This document shows positions 61,301 through 64,000 of a stretch of DNA of 64,000 bases, piece after piece. Within the stretch, counting starts at the first letter, position 1. Every line of letters starts with the position of its first letter. Origin of the DNA: Ophiodon elongatus (Eukaryota; Chordata; Actinopteri; Perciformes; Hexagrammidae); contig JACSYO010000427.1 in NCBI GenBank assembly GCA_016806645.1, positions 872,501 through 936,500 on the forward strand, given 5' to 3'. A program made the position numbers and the translations under genes. Under the pieces are notes generated by a model, which worked only from the letters and a program-made list of their open reading frames with translations, was not told where the DNA came from and ran no database searches.

Positions 61301-62953
61301 CCATTAACACTTAAGCCTTTAGACGTCAGTAGTATTAGTAGTATATAATACTATTAGCTAGTTTGTTTTAGGCATACCCAAGCCCTAACAGAGTTTTATG
61401 TCTGTATGGTCCAAACTACAGTGTCTGAGTATCCAGTCCTTGTGGAGTCCTTGTGGAGTCTTTGTGGGGTCCCGGAGAGAGCACCACATGAGCGCTCCAC
61501 AGTCTTAGAGCCGAGGGACTCAAATTAAGATGGAGATTATACCTTGGCTCGCTCTAATCACAGTGGGAGATTCCTTCCGTAAAAACAAATAACTTGGTCA
61601 TATTTGTTTTTCTTTCGAGACACATTGGAGCCAGCAAAGGACAATATTTCAATTTAGGCACAGCTGAACTCCTCGACCACTATTGTGTGGGAGGATCCAA
61701 CAAGGGAGTATTAAAAAAACCAGTGATTTATACTTTTCAGCTGCCTCATAATGCCTTGGCCTCACAATTGTTCACAATGACAAGTGAGTCATTGTTTGAT
61801 GTCTCACAGTAGAGAGTAATTGTTCCCCAGGGCATTTTAAAATATATACTATTTTCCAGTTATTGGACAGCACAGTGGAACGAGCTCAGGAACGTGTGGT
61901 CCCGGACCCTTTCCAGATTTGAACCGGGGATGCTGCAGTTAACTTGGCAAGCATCCCAGCTCACTGACCCACCAGGAGGCTCCCCAGGGGTTTATTTAAA
62001 TACAGAGCAGAATTAGATAAAAGAATGCTGTGGTCGCCCCCACTATTCTTTAGATCAACCTCTTTCTACCTGCTTGTTCTCTCACTGTTCTTTCATGATG
62101 CTTTCTCCATAGATAAGCCCAGCGGGCTGACGAGCCGCTCTCCCAGCAGCTCTGTGGAGGAGTCTCCTCACAGCTCTGGATCTTCAAAGGTACAACCAGC
62201 ATTTGAGGGCAATTGTAACCAGGATTGCTCTTACAAGAAACATTTTGCAGCGAGTAGAATAAGAATAAAGTCAAATTAAAATGAAGTCATCACACCACCA
62301 CAGGTTTATGGTATTACTATAAGCGTCAGTGTGTCCTTGACTTAATCAAAAAGAAGAGTTTTTAAACATTGTCCTTGACTTCATCAACTGTATTGTCGTG
62401 ACAATGTAACTTTAAGATTCAACAGGAGAGTATATAACTATATAGTATATTCAACGGGACAAAAACGGGCAAAACCACCAGTATGGTACAGTAAAGACTA
62501 AAATAACATAAAACAGAATATGCTCTTTGCCTTGTGGACATTTAGGTTAAGTTTCTTTTAACTGTAAGTATAACTGACCGATCTATTTGTGTCAGCGGGC
62601 TTTCACCGTACGGATCCTTTAATCAGAGAGATGTACTGTATATGGCACGTCTTCTCTGTTTACTGTTGACATGCAGCGTGCATAATGAGACGTGTACCAA
62701 AACAAGACCTCAACACTCGTACGAGAGCAGAGTTGTCTCTATTTGAAACACTTTGAAATCAGAACCAGCTTCTGAACCCCGTGACCTCAGTTCTAACCCT
62801 TAACCTTTGGCCCGCCAGGAAAAAACTCCTGCATCTGTAGCGGAGACGGTGGAGGTGGTGGCGGCCAGCATGGAGCCAAAGCTGACACCAGAGGAAGACT
62901 TCAAGGCTCGCCGGTCGGAGGCCATTAAGGCTAAGGCTCTGGAAATTGAGAAG
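55251..62953 (+). CDS. pphln1: periphilin 1, N-terminal and central coding exons (C-terminus outside window)
   Basis: Periphilin is the nuclear RNA-binding subunit of the HUSH silencing complex (with TASOR and MPP8) and silences intronless and retroelement transcripts. Coding exons: (A at 54683) 55251-55324, 55750-55971, 56457-56518, 58739-58795, 59079-59233, 62113-62189 and 62819-62953. All borders are GT-AG and phases fit, giving 261 residues in the window. The protein is disordered and Arg/Ser/Tyr-rich: MAYRRGQNSIRDDYDEHFSA, RRVVNIVDKRSLMLRPHGDF, an SR-like region, then FKARRSEAIKAKALEIEK leading into the C-terminal helical domain that binds TASOR. That domain (VYRQDCETFGM... in human) must lie beyond base 64000. 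The human segment around LTEKELAEAASKWAAEKLEK was not found between exons 6 and 7. Confidence 0.9.
55750..55971 (+). CDS. pphln1: pphln1 coding exon 2
   Basis: Acceptor TTGTCTTTTCAG, donor GTAAGA, 74 codons, both phase 0. Encodes VTVRRVVNIVDKRSLMLRPH and then a Gly/Tyr/Arg/Asp-rich stretch (GDFDRGFNDDQWYGGPRNY). Confidence 0.92.
56457..56518 (+). CDS. pphln1: pphln1 coding exon 3
   Basis: Acceptor TTGTTTTCAG, donor GTAATT. Encodes EGPYSQQSYGRDDLRHQLGS plus two bases of Arg. Confidence 0.85.
56519..58738 (+). other. pphln1: pphln1 intron 3 (2.2 kb)
   Basis: No exon is recognised. A 66-codon ORF at 56931-57131 is Pro/Ser/Thr-rich, sits in locally GC-rich sequence and matches nothing I know. 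It lacks an acceptor in the right phase. Confidence 0.4.
58739..58795 (+). CDS. pphln1: pphln1 coding exon 4
   Basis: A small 57-bp exon after a T11 tract and TAG, donor GTCAGT. Encodes SRSGPYFRSRGRVSGPPR, an Arg/Ser/Gly-rich stretch in phase with both neighbours. Confidence 0.8.
59079..59233 (+). CDS. pphln1: pphln1 coding exon 5
   Basis: Acceptor TTATGGCTGCAG, donor GTAAGT. Encodes NSPPGVVKRDRSPGRREAHP, then SGSNTSNRSFSPDGEKGFTY and QQAQQR, matching the human RSGSSVSSRSYSPERSKSY.FHQSQHR segment. Confidence 0.92.
59234..62112 (+). other. pphln1: pphln1 intron 5 (2.9 kb) with SINE
   Basis: No additional periphilin exon was recognised. ORFs up to 148 codons (59686-60132) have no family match. 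A tRNA-derived SINE fragment lies near its 3' end and is listed separately. Confidence 0.4.
61885..61986 (-). mobile_element. tRNA-derived SINE fragment
   Basis: On the minus strand, an A-box-like TGGGTCAGTGAG (61971-61960) is followed about 35 bases later by a B-box-like GGTTCAAATCT (61925-61915). The order and spacing are those of an RNA polymerase III promoter. The intervening sequence does not fold as a good tRNA, so this is a SINE head and not a tRNA gene. The tail and family are not defined. Confidence 0.5.
62113..62189 (+). CDS. pphln1: pphln1 coding exon 6
   Basis: Acceptor TTTCTCCATAG, donor GTACAA. Completes the split His codon and encodes KPSGLTSRSPSSSVEESPHS and SGSSK, a Ser-rich linker. 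Confidence 0.88.
62819..62953 (+). CDS. pphln1: pphln1 coding exon 7
   Basis: Acceptor TTGGCCCGCCAG, donor GTAGCA, 45 codons, phase 0 on both sides. Encodes EKTPASVAETVEVVAASMEP and FKARRSEAIKAKALEIEK, matching the human ..TRSKAIASKTKEIEQ helix that precedes the C-terminal domain. Confidence 0.9.
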
Positions 62954-64000
62954 GTAGCAAGATTTTCTCCATGAAACGACCTCACTTCTACACCAGAACT
63001 TCATTTTAAACTTTTATTTTCTTAAAACAAGTGGAAAAATCGGCCTCTGAGGTGAGACCGTTTATTTTGGTTCTGATTGCAAACATTTACAGTTGCTTCA
63101 GCTTCATAATAATAAAGGAGAAATCCGCTTTATTCTTGTTTCACAATACTGGAAGTCATTTAAAAAAAAGTCCTGCAACTAGAGAAACCGCGAGGAGAAC
63201 CTGCAGACTTGTCTCACCTCATTGGCATTTGTAATCATGGCATTTGTTTCTTGTTCAGCCTTTTTATTCCAAGATGAAGCTGAGCCATGACTCTTATTCA
63301 CCACACTTAATATCCAGAGTCAAAGTGGTTACACAGAACACGGGCAACGGTCACGGAGTGCGTCAGTGGGCAGTTTGTAGAGAGAAACTAACAAACAGTA
63401 TTAAATAACACGCATACTGTGGCACTTGCTTTTTTTTTTTGTTTAAATAAAGAAATCGATAGCCGGGACATTGTAGCCTTGTGGGCTTTTACCCTGATCT
63501 CGAGGTGCGTCACGCATCCAGACAACCCTTTCACTCTGGTTTTACGATTTGGCTGCGAGTCAAGGGGTTGACGCAAAAAAGGTGTAGAAATGTGCCTCGG
63601 CTTGCTGCGCGTAATATTCAAGAAAATTGAGAGACATTTTTTTTTGGTGGCGAGAAGGAGGATAAGTCAGCAGAAAAGTCCTCAGCACCTCAGGTTGTGA
63701 TGCCTATTATGGCCTGCTATTTGGAGTTGCACTCCTTTCCCTACCCTTCATCGCTCCGCACTACAGTACCACTTATCTGTTCCCGTTAAAGCGGGGCAGG
63801 AATTGCCCTGCAGGATGCAGGTGGCCCACCCACGGTGTGGTGCGTCTCTTGGCGTTAGCACACACGCATGCTCACCCGGCCTTTTCCAACAGGCGTGGTG
63901 AGAGGCAGAAACCTCGTCTGTGTCTCTACTGTAACATCTGCCCCGGGCGGAGTTAAACACACACCGATCTGCCGCGGCTAATCGGGTCGTGGGCAGAGCT
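62954..64000 (+). other. pphln1: pphln1 intron 7, partial
   Basis: No exon encoding the periphilin C-terminal domain is found before the window end. A T-run at about 63430-63440 is the only simple sequence. Confidence 0.5.

Noticed and set aside
61885..61986. Functional tRNA gene
   Set aside because: A and B boxes are present, but the acceptor and anticodon stems do not form, so it is a SINE head.

Overview
The window is nuclear DNA of a ray-finned fish, most likely a percomorph teleost. Genes are split by introns with GT-AG borders, all readable proteins are vertebrate, introns are short (95 bp to 3.3 kb in the genes here), and the interspersed repeats (CA/GT arrays, palindromic MITEs, a hAT-type element, a tRNA-derived SINE, a non-LTR retrotransposon remnant) are of kinds common in teleosts. 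There is no prokaryotic, viral, rRNA or CRISPR content.

Four genes are present, in the order and orientation I know from human 12q12: PDZRN4 (+), GXYLT1 (-), YAF2 (-), PPHLN1 (+). (1) Positions 1-896 are the end of the last coding exon of pdzrn4, followed by a probable 3' UTR to about 2.8 kb. (2) About 36 kb of non-coding DNA follows (2.8-39 kb). It holds old repeats, a 2-kb AT-rich tandem array, a perfect 20-bp hairpin, and several higher-complexity stretches that look like conserved non-coding elements. (3) gxylt1 lies on the minus strand at 39574-48045. I could place all eight coding exons, with matching splice phases, giving a 438-residue protein. (4) yaf2 lies on the minus strand at 49748-52981 with four coding exons and 181 residues, complete. 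(5) pphln1 lies on the plus strand from about 53.8 kb past 62953. Seven coding exons are visible and the C-terminal part is outside the window. Its ATG appears to be split by an intron.

The products act in unrelated processes: E3 ligase/PDZ scaffolding (Pdzrn4), Notch O-glycan xylosylation in the Golgi/ER (Gxylt1), Polycomb PRC1 (Yaf2) and HUSH-dependent silencing (Pphln1). yaf2 and pphln1 are head to head across about 0.8 kb with a GC box, an ETS site and an E-box, so they probably share a bidirectional promoter. Exon positions come from reading splice sites and translating by eye. Homology statements rest on remembered family sequences, not on a search. I found no convincing new biological system. 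The most unusual items are the satellite array, the perfect hairpin, the nuclear-receptor palindrome inside a dispersed repeat, and the split start codon.
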